Source of the DNA: Pseudorhodoferax sp. Leaf274
GTDB lineage: Bacteria; Pseudomonadota; Gammaproteobacteria; Burkholderiales; Burkholderiaceae_C
Direction: 5' to 3'
Assembly: GCF_001422445.1 (NCBI RefSeq)
Contig: NZ_LMNA01000030.1
Location: forward strand, 206,410 to 270,409
DNA length: 64,000 nt
Shown here: in pieces, positions 1 to 8,175 of the stretch
Position numbering within the stretch: the first letter of the stretch is position 1
Layout: each line of letters starts with the position of its first letter
Notes under the pieces: generated by a model
Databases searched by the model: none
What the model was told of the DNA's origin: nothing
The model's input: the letters and a program-made list of their open reading frames with translations, nothing else
Translations under genes and position numbers: made by a program

Positions 1-184
1 GCCGGCGAAGAAGGCGGCCCCGGCCGCACCGGCCGCCAAGACTGCCGTGCCCGCCAAGAAGGCGCCCCTGAAGGCCGCGGCCAAGCCCAAGACGCTGGTC
101 GTGGGCAAGCCGGCACCGGCCCGCAAGGCTGCCCCGGCGAAGAAGGCGGCGCCCGCCAAGAAGGCCGCCGCGCGCCGCTCCTGA
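1..184 (+). CDS. C-terminal tail of a Lys/Ala/Pro-rich protein, probably ribosomal silencing factor RsfS (partial)
   Basis: The 5' part lies outside the window. Frame 2 is open from the first bases to a TGA at 182-184 and encodes about 60 residues of low-complexity sequence built from repeated PAKKAA units, ending AARRS. The stop is 7 nt before rlmH. In Burkholderiales the gene directly upstream of rlmH is normally rsfS, a factor that binds ribosomal protein uL14 and blocks subunit joining in starvation, and some of these proteins carry a basic Ala/Lys tail. The RsfS assignment therefore rests on position only; the visible part has no diagnostic RsfS motif. A histone H1-like protein is the main alternative. 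Confidence 0.5.
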   Translation, partial: PAKKAAPAAPAAKTAVPAKKAPLKAAAKPKTLVVGKPAPARKAAPAKKAAPAKKAAARRS

Positions 185-191
185 TCCGGGT

Positions 192-671
192 GTGAAGCTC
201 GTCATCGTGGCCGTGGGCCTGCGCGTGCCCGACTGGGCACAGACGGCCTACGACGATTACGCCAAGCGCTTCCCCGCCGAACTGCGCGTCGAGTTGCGCG
301 CCGTCAAGACCGAGCCGCGCGGCTCGCGCACCGTGCCGCAGATGCAGGCCGCCGAGCGCGAGCGCATCGAGGCCGCCATCGCCTCGGCCGTCGGCCGCAA
401 TGCGCGCGTGGTGGCGCTCGACGAGCGTGGCATCACGCTGACCACGCAGGCCCTGGCCACGCGGCTGTCGACCTGGCAGCTCGAAGGCGACGGCGTGGCC
501 CTCGTGATCGGCGGCCCCGACGGCCTGGAGCCGGCCTTCCGCCAGGCCGCGCACGAGCGCATCCGCCTGTCGGACATGACCTTGCCGCACGCCATGGCGC
601 GCGTGCTGCTGATCGAGCAGCTCTACCGCGCCTGGTCGATCAACGCCAACCATCCCTACCACCGCGAATAG
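192..671 (+). CDS. rlmH: 23S rRNA (pseudouridine1915-N3)-methyltransferase RlmH
   Basis: RlmH is a SPOUT-family methyltransferase that methylates pseudouridine 1915 in helix 69 of 23S rRNA, using S-adenosylmethionine. The 159-residue product starts MKLVIVAVG at a GTG codon and has the usual family length (about 155). It shows the knotted cofactor-binding segment ([13 protein letters not shown], roughly residues 101-113) and the characteristic C-terminus with [15 protein letters not shown]. It sits between the presumed rsfS and maf, the standard Burkholderiales order, and is probably co-transcribed with maf, 11 nt downstream. Confidence 0.95.
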   Translation: MKLVIVAVGLRVPDWAQTAYDDYAKRFPAELRVELRAVKTEPRGSRTVPQMQAAERERIEAAIASAVGRNARVVALDERGITLTTQALATRLSTWQLEGDGVALVIGGPDGLEPAFRQAAHERIRLSDMTLPHAMARVLLIEQLYRAWSINANHPYHRE

Positions 672-682
672 CGGCGCCCGGC

Positions 683-1285
683 ATGCCCGACTTCGTCTAC
701 CTCGCCTCGCAGAGTCCGCGCCGGCGCCAGTTGCTCGACCAGATCGGCGTGCGCCACGAACTCCTGCTGGCCGGGCCGGGCGAGGATGCCGAGGCGCTGG
801 AAACCGTGCGCGGCCGCGAGGCACCGGCGCGCTACGTGCAGCGCGTGACGGCGCTCAAGCTCGATGCCGCCGTGGCGCGCCAGCGAGCGCGTGGCCTGCC
901 CGCTGCGCCCGTGCTGTGCGCCGACACCACGGTGGCGCTGGGCTCCACCATCCTGGGCAAGCCCGAAGACGCCGACGATGCAGCGCGCATGCTGGCCGCG
1001 CTGTCCGGCCACACGCACCGCGTGCTGACGGCCGTGGCAGTGCAGCACGGCAACCAGCGGCTGCAGGCCCTGAGCGTGTCCGAGGTCTGCTTCGACACCC
1101 TCACGCCCGCGCAGATCGCGGCCTACGTCGCCAGCGGCGAGCCGCTGGGCAAGGCCGGCGCCTATGCCGTGCAGGGCAGGGCGCAGACCTTCATCCGCAC
1201 GCTGCGCGGCAGCTACACGGGCATCATGGGCCTGCCCCTGTTCGAGACCGCGCAGCTGCTGCGCCAGGCCGGCCTCGCCTGCTGA
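683..1285 (+). CDS. maf: Maf-family nucleoside triphosphate pyrophosphatase
   Basis: Maf proteins hydrolyse non-canonical or modified nucleoside triphosphates to monophosphates (house-cleaning). The 200-residue product has the N-terminal signature [15 protein letters not shown] (residues 8-22), the acidic CADTTVAL motif, a GKPEDADDA segment, and the C-terminal KAGAYAVQG and [11 protein letters not shown] motifs of the family. Length is typical. It follows rlmH in the conserved rsfS-rlmH-maf-rng order, but here about 5.3 kb of other genes separate it from rng. Confidence 0.93.
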   Translation: MPDFVYLASQSPRRRQLLDQIGVRHELLLAGPGEDAEALETVRGREAPARYVQRVTALKLDAAVARQRARGLPAAPVLCADTTVALGSTILGKPEDADDAARMLAALSGHTHRVLTAVAVQHGNQRLQALSVSEVCFDTLTPAQIAAYVASGEPLGKAGAYAVQGRAQTFIRTLRGSYTGIMGLPLFETAQLLRQAGLAC

Positions 1286-1729
1286 AACCCGCGCGCGGGA
1301 CTCTGGGACTTGTCCCGGCCGCCTGTGGATATCGTTGGGGACAGGCTTGGGAGGGGCGGGCGCCGCGCCAGTGCCCATGCGGGCCGCCACAGGATTGCCT
1401 CGTTTTCGGGCAGCCGGCGCGCTGTGGACCGTCAGCCTTGCGGGCGCGCATGAGGTCCGCGGACGTCGCCGCGTCGGGCCGCGTGGGTGCATGGTGCAAC
1501 CGGCCGGCGCCGTGGTGGACAGGGCAGGGGTGGGCCATCGCGGTCAGGTTCTGGACAGGTTCCGGCGGGCCGCGGCGCTGCACCGCTCGCGCGAGCGTTT
1601 AGACTCTCGCCCCCTGCCTGCCCAGCCCGAAGCGTCGGCAGGCTGCGGCCGGTGCAGCACCTGGCCGCACGGCCCCAGGCCATCCCCTCCGTTCGATTTT
1701 CGTTTTCGCCCCAGTCACGAGGAGACTTC
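1286..1729. other. 444-bp intergenic region before the TRAP operon
   Basis: No convincing gene, tRNA or repeat is visible on either strand. There is one DnaA-box-like octamer (TGTGGATA near 1323) without a cluster, so it does not suggest an origin. A Shine-Dalgarno-like GAGGAGA (1719-1725) precedes the TRAP gene start. No clear sigma-70 promoter could be picked out. Confidence 0.5.
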
Positions 1730-2719
1730 ATGACGTTGATCCGCCGTTCCTTTCTTGCCCTGTCCGCTGCGCTGGCCGCTGCCGCACCCGTGGGCAGCGC
1801 GCTGGCCCAGCAGCCGCGCGAGATCAAGATCGGCTATGCGCTCGCGCAGAACTCGCACTTCGGTGCCGGCGCGCTGGCCTGGTCCGAGGCGGTCGAGAAG
1901 TCGACCAACGGCGCCTTCAAGTTCAAGCACTTTCCGTCCAGCGCACTGGGCGGCGAGCGCGAACTCATCGAAGGCCTCACGCTGGGCACGGTCGAGGCCG
2001 TGATCGTCTCCAACGGCGCGGTCAGCAACTTCGTGCCCGATGCCGGCGTGATGGACGTGCCCTTCCTGTTCCGCGACACCCCGCACGCCCGCGCCGTGCT
2101 GGACGGCAAGTTCGGCGAAGACCTGCTGGCCAAGTTCCGCGGCCGCGGCCTGATCGCGCTGGCCTGGGGCGAGCAGGGCTTTCGCCACCTGACCAACAGC
2201 AAGCGCCCGGTGGTCAAGCCCGAGGACGCCAAGGGCCTGAAGATCCGCGTGACGGAGAACCAGACCCACATCACGGCGTTCCGCCAGCTCGGCATCGCGC
2301 CCACGCCCATGTCCTGGCCCGAGGTCATCGGCGCACTGCAGCAGGGCATCATCGACGGCCAGGAGAACCCGGTCTCGGTCATCGTCTCGGCCAAGCTCTG
2401 GCAGGTGCAGAAGTACATGACGCTCACGGGCCATGTCTACGCGCCGATGGCGCTGATCGTCTCGCCCGCGCTGTGGGGCAGCCTCAACGACGCGCAGAAG
2501 AAGGCCTTCACCGACGGCGCGCGCGCCGGCGGCCTGGCTTCGCGCAAGTTCGTCGACGACGTGGAGAAGAGCGGCGTCGAGGAGATCAAGAGCCATGGCG
2601 TGGCCGTGGTCACGGATGTCGACAAGGCAGCCTTCCGCGCCGCGTTGGCGCCCGCCTACAAGCAGTTCGCGACCAAGTTCGGCCAGAAGACGCTGGACAA
2701 CATCGCGGCCGTCAAGTGA
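1730..2719 (+). CDS. TRAP transporter periplasmic substrate-binding protein (DctP family)
   Basis: This is the extracytoplasmic solute receptor of a tripartite ATP-independent periplasmic transporter, which delivers an organic acid-type ligand to the membrane permease. The 329-residue product begins with a clear signal peptide (MTLIRRSFLALSAALAAAAP, cleavage probably after GSALA near residue 26), followed by REIKIGYALAQNSHFGAGA, typical of DctP receptors. It also has the conserved DGQENPVSVIVSAKLWQVQK segment (DctP/SiaP family) near residues 206-225. ATG 1730 is chosen over upstream in-frame codons because it opens the signal peptide and has a GAGGAGA ribosome site 4 nt upstream. It is the first gene of a three-gene operon; its stop overlaps the DctQ start. 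Substrate cannot be read from sequence. Confidence 0.92.
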   Translation: MTLIRRSFLALSAALAAAAPVGSALAQQPREIKIGYALAQNSHFGAGALAWSEAVEKSTNGAFKFKHFPSSALGGERELIEGLTLGTVEAVIVSNGAVSNFVPDAGVMDVPFLFRDTPHARAVLDGKFGEDLLAKFRGRGLIALAWGEQGFRHLTNSKRPVVKPEDAKGLKIRVTENQTHITAFRQLGIAPTPMSWPEVIGALQQGIIDGQENPVSVIVSAKLWQVQKYMTLTGHVYAPMALIVSPALWGSLNDAQKKAFTDGARAGGLASRKFVDDVEKSGVEEIKSHGVAVVTDVDKAAFRAALAPAYKQFATKFGQKTLDNIAAVK

Positions 2720-3228
2720 GCCGTTTGGAGAAGGCGCTGGTGGCCGGCAACCGCTGGCTGCTGATCGTGATGCTGCTGACCATGGCCTGCATCGTGTTCG
2801 CCAACGTGGTGCTGCGCTACACCACAGGCGAATCGCTGGTCTGGGGCGAGGAGATCTCGCGCCAGCTCATGATTTGGGTGACCTTCCTCGGTGCCGGCAT
2901 GGTGCTGCGCTTCGGCGGCCATGTGGCGGTGGACAGCCTGCACGCGGGCACGCAGCCGCCGCTGGCGCGCGCGATCCGCGCCGTGATCGTCGTGGGCATC
3001 GGCATCTTCTGCCTGGTCATGGCGTACTTCTCGTCCTTGTACGTCTGGGCCACGCGCTTCCAGACCACGGCCGCCACCGAGATCTCGATCTCGTGGATCT
3101 ACCTGGCCATGCCCGTCGGCTTCGTGCTGTTGTTCGTGCACCTGCTGTTCATCGCGCGGCGCTTCATCGCCACCGGCCAGTACGCGCCATCGGACGAGCT
3201 CGACCCCGACGCCGCCGCATCCCTCTAA
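2716..3228 (+). CDS. TRAP transporter small permease subunit (DctQ family)
   Basis: The small membrane subunit of a TRAP transporter pairs with the large DctM subunit. The GTG start at 2716 overlaps the DctP stop (GTGA), indicating translational coupling. The 170-residue product has four predicted membrane segments and the DctQ features: LEKALVAGNRWLL at the N-terminus, VFANVVLRYTTGESLVWGEE with the conserved aromatic/glutamate region, and RQLMIWVTFLGAGM. The C-terminus is a short acidic tail. Three bases separate it from the DctM gene. Function is inferred from family and operon. Confidence 0.92.
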   Translation: MSRLEKALVAGNRWLLIVMLLTMACIVFANVVLRYTTGESLVWGEEISRQLMIWVTFLGAGMVLRFGGHVAVDSLHAGTQPPLARAIRAVIVVGIGIFCLVMAYFSSLYVWATRFQTTAATEISISWIYLAMPVGFVLLFVHLLFIARRFIATGQYAPSDELDPDAAASL

Positions 3229-3231
3229 GCC

Positions 3232-4515
3232 ATGAGTGTCACGCTGTTCATCGCGGCCATCGTGTTGATGGTCCTGGGTTTCCCCATCGCGTTCGCGCTG
3301 GCCATCGCGGCCTCGCTGGCGGTCTTCGTCGGCGGGCGCTATCCGCAGCTGATCGTGTTCAAGGAGATGTTCACGGGCATCGACAGCTTCCCGCTGATGG
3401 CCGTGCCCTTCTTCATCCTGGCGGCCGAGCTGATGTCCGGCGGCGCGCTCACGCAGGTGCTGCTGCGCTTTGCGGCGCAGTTCGTGGGCCACCTGCGCGG
3501 CGGCCTGGGCTATGCCAACGTGCTGTCGCTGACGCTGTTCTCAGGCATCTCGGGCTCGGCGCTGGCCGACGCCGCGGGGCCGGGCTCCATGGCCGTCAGG
3601 ATGATGGAGAAGGCCGGCTACTCGCGCGCCTACGCGGCCTCGCTGACGGCCAGCACGGCCATCGTCGGGCCCATCATCCCGCCGTCGATCGCGATGATCA
3701 TCTACGCCATGCAGGACGAGCAGGTCTCGGTCGGCGGGCTGTTCATGGCCGGCTTCATTCCCGGCGCACTGATCGCGCTGGCCATGGCCTTCGTCAACTG
3801 GCGCGTGTGCCGCCAGCGCGGCTACCGCTCGCACGAGGCGCGCCCCTCGCGCCGCGAGATGTGGGTCAACAGCATCAAGGCCATCCCGGCGCTGCTGCTC
3901 ATCTTCGTGATCCTGGTGGGCATCCGCTTCGGCATCTTCACGCCGACCGAGGCCTCGGTCGTGGCCGTGTTCTACGCGCTCATTTGCGGCAAGTGGATCT
4001 ACCGCACGCTGCAGTGGAAGGCGATCCCCGCCATCGCCTCGCGCTCGGCGCTGCTGACGGCCTCGGTGCTGCTGGTCATGGCCACCTCGTCGGCCTTTGC
4101 CTGGGTGCTGACGGTGGAGGGCGTGCCGCAGATGCTGTCGCAGATGGTGACGGGCTGGAACCTGCCGCCGGTGGCGTTCCTGCTGGTCGTCAACGTGTTG
4201 CTGCTGCTGTTCGGCATCTTCATGGAGCCGCTGCCCGGCATCATGATCCTGGTGCCCATCCTCGCGCCGATCTCGGCCGCGCTGGGCATCGATCCCACGC
4301 ACTTCGCGATGGTGGTGATCGTCAACCTCACGCTGGGCATGATCACGCCGCCGGTGGGCGGGCTGCTGTTCGTGGTCTCGGTGGCCACGCGCGTGCCCAT
4401 GGCCCAGCTGGCGCGCGAGCTGCCGCCGTTCCTGGTGGCGCACCTCGTGGTGCTGGCGCTGATCACCTTCGTGCCGGCGATCTCCACCTGGCTGCCGCAC
4501 ACGCTGGGTTTCTGA
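3232..4515 (+). CDS. TRAP transporter large permease subunit (DctM family)
   Basis: The large subunit of the TRAP transporter forms the sodium-coupled transport path. The 427-residue product is hydrophobic throughout with about 12 membrane segments and typical DctM signatures: FKEMFTGIDSFPLMAVPFFILA, SGISGSALADAAGPGSMAV, GPIIPPSIAMIIYAM and the C-terminal GMITPPVGGLLFVVS. Length is standard. It is the last gene of the dctPQM-like operon. Confidence 0.94.
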   Translation: MSVTLFIAAIVLMVLGFPIAFALAIAASLAVFVGGRYPQLIVFKEMFTGIDSFPLMAVPFFILAAELMSGGALTQVLLRFAAQFVGHLRGGLGYANVLSLTLFSGISGSALADAAGPGSMAVRMMEKAGYSRAYAASLTASTAIVGPIIPPSIAMIIYAMQDEQVSVGGLFMAGFIPGALIALAMAFVNWRVCRQRGYRSHEARPSRREMWVNSIKAIPALLLIFVILVGIRFGIFTPTEASVVAVFYALICGKWIYRTLQWKAIPAIASRSALLTASVLLVMATSSAFAWVLTVEGVPQMLSQMVTGWNLPPVAFLLVVNVLLLLFGIFMEPLPGIMILVPILAPISAALGIDPTHFAMVVIVNLTLGMITPPVGGLLFVVSVATRVPMAQLARELPPFLVAHLVVLALITFVPAISTWLPHTLGF

Positions 4516-4579
4516 GTTCGCGGTGGTGGGCGCGACTACACTCGCGCCTCTACAGACCGACCCAGAACAAGGAGCCGCC

Positions 4580-4876
4580 GTGACGACCGCCAAGCCCGCC
4601 CGCAAGTCCACCACCGCCAAGAAGGCTGCCGCCCCCGCGCGCAAGGCAGCGGCCAAGCCCGCGCAGGCCGAAGCCCTGCTGCCCAACATGACGCGCGATG
4701 CGCTGGGCGAAGTCACCGAGACGCTGGAATTCATGTGGTCGGCCACGCAGGCCGTGTTCGGCGAGAAGGCCCGTCCCGAGCATGCGATCTCGCTGCTGCC
4801 GTACGCGCTGGACGCGCTGGAAGTGCGCCGCCTGCTGGCCGAGGACGTGGCCAAGCAGGCCAAGCGCAAGGCCTGA
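4580..4876 (+). CDS. Small Lys/Ala-rich protein of unknown function
   Basis: I do not recognise this gene. From the GTG at 4580, with an AAGGAG ribosome site just upstream, it encodes 98 residues. The first 35 are rich in Lys, Ala and Thr (KPARKSTTAKKAAAPARKAA), resembling the basic tails of histone H1-like or RsfS proteins. The remaining part (about residues 38-92) is an amphipathic, probably helical domain with acidic and aromatic residues (LEFMWSATQAVFGEKARPEH). It lies alone between the TRAP operon and an SRPBCC gene. An upstream in-frame ATG at 4523 lacks a ribosome site. A nucleic-acid-binding role is possible from the basic tail but is only a guess. Confidence 0.6.
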   Translation: MTTAKPARKSTTAKKAAAPARKAAAKPAQAEALLPNMTRDALGEVTETLEFMWSATQAVFGEKARPEHAISLLPYALDALEVRRLLAEDVAKQAKRKA

Positions 4877-4952
4877 CGGGCCTTGTCGATTCCGGCCCAC
4901 GCGGAGCGTCGTGGGTGCAGAGGGTCGTCCTCGGCTTGAGCAGGAGCACCGC

Positions 4953-5411
4953 ATGTCCGCATCCACCCACACCATCCGCCTGCACCGCGTGCTGCGCGCG
5001 CCGCCAGAGCGTGTCTACCGCGCTTTCCTGGACCCCGACGCCATGGTCAAGTGGCTGCCGCCGCACGGCTTCACGGCCAAGGTGCACGCCATGGACGCGC
5101 GCGTGGGCGGCAGCCACCGCATGTCGTTCACCAACTTCACGACGGGCCAGAGCCACAGCTTCGGCGGCACCTACCTGGAGCTCGTGCCGGGCGAGCGGCT
5201 GCGCTACACCGACCGCTTCGACGATCCCAACCTGCCCGGCGAGATGCAGGTCACCGTCAGCCTGCAGCAGACGCTGGTCGGCACCGAGATGCACGTGGTG
5301 CAGGAGGGCATTCCGGCCGTGATCCCGGCCGCCGCGTGCATGCTGGGCTGGCAGGAGTCGCTGACCTTGCTGGCGCAGCTGGTCGAACCCGAAATTCCCG
5401 ACGGCGCATGA
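4953..5411 (+). CDS. SRPBCC / AHSA1-like domain protein
   Basis: The 152-residue product has the START/Bet v1-like fold signature of the AHSA1 family: IRLHRVLRAPPERVYRAFLDP at the N-terminus, then KWLPPHGFTAKVHAMDARVGG, a FGGTYLELVPGERLRYTDRF strand region and a C-terminal amphipathic helix (GWQESLTLLAQLVEP). Such proteins bind small hydrophobic ligands or partner proteins; substrate and role are unknown here. A GAGCAGGAG region precedes ATG 4953. Its TGA overlaps the ATG of a short leader ORF at 5408. Confidence 0.82.
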   Translation: MSASTHTIRLHRVLRAPPERVYRAFLDPDAMVKWLPPHGFTAKVHAMDARVGGSHRMSFTNFTTGQSHSFGGTYLELVPGERLRYTDRFDDPNLPGEMQVTVSLQQTLVGTEMHVVQEGIPAVIPAAACMLGWQESLTLLAQLVEPEIPDGA

Positions 5412-5506
5412 GCGGTGCGCAGGGCCGCCCCGACCAAGCGCGCTCCGCGGGCGGAGCCGAAGGCTCTCGCGCGCAACAGGCCTTGCCGCGCCGCGGCGGG
5501 CGCTAG
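5408..5506 (+). repeat. Short leader ORF element upstream of the aminotransferase gene (copy 1)
   Basis: A 33-codon ORF beginning MSGAQGRPDQARSAGG starts at an ATG that overlaps the SRPBCC stop (ATGA) and ends at TAG 5504-5506, 4 nt before the aminotransferase GTG at 5511. It shares position and Ser/Ala/Gly/Pro/Arg-rich composition with the elements at 28694, 29849, 32275, 37786, 39299, 43861 and 46180. It is probably a dispersed leader element, not a functional protein. Confidence 0.55.
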
Positions 5507-5510
5507 CGCG

Positions 5511-6500
5511 GTGCAGCCCTTTCGCGTGCACGGCGGCCCCGGCGCGGCCGGGCCGGCAGCGCACGATTTCTCGACCAACGCCAACGCCTGCGGCCCATGC
5601 CCCGCGGCGCTGCAGGCCGTGCAGGCCGCCGATCCCACGCGCTACCCCGACCCCGGCTACGGCGCGCTGCGCGAACAGCTGGCGGCCTGGCACGGCGTGG
5701 CGCCGGCGCGCGTGCTGGTCGCCGCCAGCGCCAGCGAATTCATCATGCGCATCAGCGCGGCGGTGGCCGAGCCGGGCGCCGCCGTGCAGGTGCCCGCGCA
5801 TGCCTATGGCGACTATGCCTGGGCTGCGCAGGCGCAGCAGATGGCCGTGCGCAGCACCGATGGGCCGGTGCGGCTGGCCTGGGCCTGCGAGCCCTCGTCG
5901 CCGTTGGGCCAGGCCCATGCCGGCCTGGCCTTGCAGCTGCAGGCCCTGGCGACCGGTGTGCCGCTGGTGCTGGACTGCGCCTACGCGCCATTGCGCCTGT
6001 CCGGCCAGCCCACGCTGGATGCGGCGCAGCAACAGCAGGTCTGGCAGCTGTGGTCGCCCAACAAGGCGCTGGGCCTGACGGGTGTGCGCGCTGCCTATGC
6101 GGTCGCGCCGCGGCATGCCGATCCGCGGTTGCTCGCGCGGCTGGCGCAGCTCGCGCCGTCCTGGCCGGTGGGCTCGCACGGCGTGGCCATGCTGCAGGCC
6201 TGGACCGGCAATGCGGCGCAGGACTGGCTGGCCGCCAGCCTGGCGCAGCTGCGCGCCTGGAAGGCACGCCAGGCCGCGCTGTGCACCAGCCTGGGCTGGC
6301 AGGTGCTGGCGAGCGACACCAACTTCTTCTGCGCGCAATTGCCGCAGCCGGCGCGCATCGCCGAAGACCTGGCCGTGCTGCGCGCGGCCGGCGTGCAGTT
6401 GCGCGACTGCGCCTCCTTCGGCCTGCCGGGCCATGTGCGGCTGGCCGCGTTGGCCCCATTGCACCAGGACGCACTGGCCCGCGCATGGCCGCGCCGCTGA
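5511..6500 (+). CDS. PLP-dependent aminotransferase, class I/II (CobC/HisC-like)
   Basis: This is a fold-type I pyridoxal-phosphate enzyme related to histidinol-phosphate aminotransferase and to threonine-phosphate decarboxylase of cobalamin synthesis. It shows FSTNANACGPCPAALQAV (the N-terminal substrate loop of this group), RYPDPGYGALREQLAAWHGV, the active-site lysine in SPNKALGLTGVRAAYAV, and a short C-terminal domain. GTG 5511 gives 329 residues and starts at the conserved QPFRVHGG segment; an upstream in-frame GTG at 5415 would add 32 residues that overlap the leader element. Cobalamin would matter for the B12-dependent PpaA regulator, but no other cob gene is nearby, so the reaction is left open. 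Confidence 0.8.
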   Translation: MQPFRVHGGPGAAGPAAHDFSTNANACGPCPAALQAVQAADPTRYPDPGYGALREQLAAWHGVAPARVLVAASASEFIMRISAAVAEPGAAVQVPAHAYGDYAWAAQAQQMAVRSTDGPVRLAWACEPSSPLGQAHAGLALQLQALATGVPLVLDCAYAPLRLSGQPTLDAAQQQQVWQLWSPNKALGLTGVRAAYAVAPRHADPRLLARLAQLAPSWPVGSHGVAMLQAWTGNAAQDWLAASLAQLRAWKARQAALCTSLGWQVLASDTNFFCAQLPQPARIAEDLAVLRAAGVQLRDCASFGLPGHVRLAALAPLHQDALARAWPRR

Positions 6501-6609
6501 CGCGCAGAGCGCGTACGATCCGGCACGGACAACACGAACAACGAGGAGCTGCTGTGCGCACCGTCGCCGCCACCCGGTGGCCGCGCGCGCGCTCCGCAAC
6601 AAGGAACGC

Positions 6610-8109
6610 ATGCAGCAGGACATCCTGATCAACTGGTCGCCGCAGGAAACGCGCGTGGCCATCGTCGAACACGGCGCCGTGCAGGAACTGCACCTGGAAC
6701 GCACGCTGGAGCGGGGCCTGGTCGGCAACGTCTACATGGGCAAGGTGGTGCGCGTGCTGCCCGGCATGCAGTCGACCTTCATCGACATCGGCCTGGACCG
6801 CGCCGCCTTCCTGCACGTGGCCGACCTGCTGCCCAGCGCGGCTGCCGTGCGCGGCGAGGGCGAACCCTCGCAGCCGCGCCCTGGCGCGCACGGCCAGGTG
6901 CCCATCGAACGCCAGGTCTTCGAGGGCCAGGCGCTGATGGTGCAGGTCATCAAGGACCCCATCGGCACCAAGGGCGCGCGCCTGTCCACGCAGATCAGCA
7001 TCGCCGGCCGGCTGCTGGTGTTCCTGCCGCAGGACGAGCACGTGGGCGTGTCGCAGAAGATCCCCGCGGCGCAGCGCGAGGACCTGCGGCGCCGGCTGCA
7101 GGCGCTGGTGGGCGAGGCCGCCAGCGGCGGTGGCGGCGGCTTCATCCTGCGCACCAACGCCGAGGACGCCAGCGATGCCGAACTGGCCGAGGACATCGCC
7201 TATCTGCGCAAGGCCTGGGCGCGCACCAAGGCTGCGGCGCACAAGCTGCCGCCGGCCTCGCTGCTGCACCAGGACCTGGATCTGCTGCAGCGCGTGCTGC
7301 GCGACCTGGTGACCGAGGAGACGCAGAGCATCCGGCTCGATTCGCGCGAGCAGTTCGACAAGCTCATGGCCTTCGGCCGCGAGTTCATGCCGGCGGCGGC
7401 GCAGAAGCTGCAGCACTACAAGGGCGAGCGGCCGATCTTCGACCTGTTCTCCATCGACGACGAAGTGGCCAAAGCCCTGGGCCGGCGCGTGGACCTGAAG
7501 TCCGGCGGCTACCTGATCGTCGACCAGACCGAGGCCCTGACCACGGTGGACGTGAACACCGGCGGCTACGTCGGCGCGCGCAACTTCGACGACACCATCT
7601 TCAAGACCAACCTGGAGGCGGCCGGCGCCATCGCGCGCCAGTTGCGGCTGCGCAACCTGGGCGGCATCGTCATCGCCGACTTCATCGACATGGTGCGCGA
7701 CGAGCACCGCACGGCCGTGCTGGCCGAGCTGCGCAAGCAACTGGGCCGCGACCGCGTGAAGACCACGGCCAGCGGCTTCTCGCCGCTGGGGCTGGTGGAG
7801 ATGACGCGCAAGCGCACGCGCGAATCGCTGGCCCACATGCTGTGCGAGCCCTGCGCCATCTGCCGCGGCACCGGCGCCGTGAAGACCGCACGCAGCGTGA
7901 CCTACGACATCCTGCGCGAGATCCTGCGCGAGGCACGCCAGTTCAACCCGCGCGAATTCCGCGTCGTGGCCTCGCCCAAGGTGGTGGAGTTGTTCCTGGA
8001 CGAGGAAAGCCAGCACCTGGCCGGCCTGTCGGACTTCATCGGCAAGCCGATCTCGCTGCAGGCCGAAAGCGCGATGGGGCCTGAGCAGTACGACATCATC
8101 CTTCTCTGA
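6610..8109 (+). CDS. rng: Ribonuclease G (RNase E/G family)
   Basis: RNase G is a 5'-end-dependent endoribonuclease that matures the 16S rRNA 5' end and turns over mRNAs. The 499-residue product has the S1-like RNA-binding domain at the N-terminus (GNVYMGKVVRVLPGMQSTF, about residues 39-57), the catalytic magnesium ligands D314 (in TVDVNTGGYVG) and D360 (in VIADFIDM), and a cysteine cluster at 412-418 (CEPCAIC) matching the zinc-link of the family. It lacks the long C-terminal scaffold of RNase E, which fits RNase G. ATG 6610 follows an AAGGAACGC ribosome site. It normally follows maf directly in Burkholderiales. Confidence 0.95.
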   Translation: MQQDILINWSPQETRVAIVEHGAVQELHLERTLERGLVGNVYMGKVVRVLPGMQSTFIDIGLDRAAFLHVADLLPSAAAVRGEGEPSQPRPGAHGQVPIERQVFEGQALMVQVIKDPIGTKGARLSTQISIAGRLLVFLPQDEHVGVSQKIPAAQREDLRRRLQALVGEAASGGGGGFILRTNAEDASDAELAEDIAYLRKAWARTKAAAHKLPPASLLHQDLDLLQRVLRDLVTEETQSIRLDSREQFDKLMAFGREFMPAAAQKLQHYKGERPIFDLFSIDDEVAKALGRRVDLKSGGYLIVDQTEALTTVDVNTGGYVGARNFDDTIFKTNLEAAGAIARQLRLRNLGGIVIADFIDMVRDEHRTAVLAELRKQLGRDRVKTTASGFSPLGLVEMTRKRTRESLAHMLCEPCAICRGTGAVKTARSVTYDILREILREARQFNPREFRVVASPKVVELFLDEESQHLAGLSDFIGKPISLQAESAMGPEQYDIILL

Positions 8110-8147
8110 GCTTGCACGGGGGCCTGCGCACGGGGCTCACACGTACG

Positions 8148-8172
8148 GACGCCCGCGCTGCGCGCCAGCGTC
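8148..8172. terminator. GC-rich hairpin between convergent rng and puhE
   Basis: An inverted repeat, GACGC (8148-8152) with GCGTC (8168-8172), encloses a second stem CGCG (8154-8157)/CGCG (8161-8164). It lies in the 66-bp gap between the convergent ends of rng and the PGC superoperon, where a shared terminator is expected. No T-run is present, so intrinsic termination is uncertain. Confidence 0.35.
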
Positions 8173-8175
8173 GGC

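Noticed and set aside
1318..1330. DnaA-box-like TGTGGATA as a replication origin sign
   Set aside because: Only one copy with a mismatch, no cluster, AT-rich region, dnaA or parAB genes.
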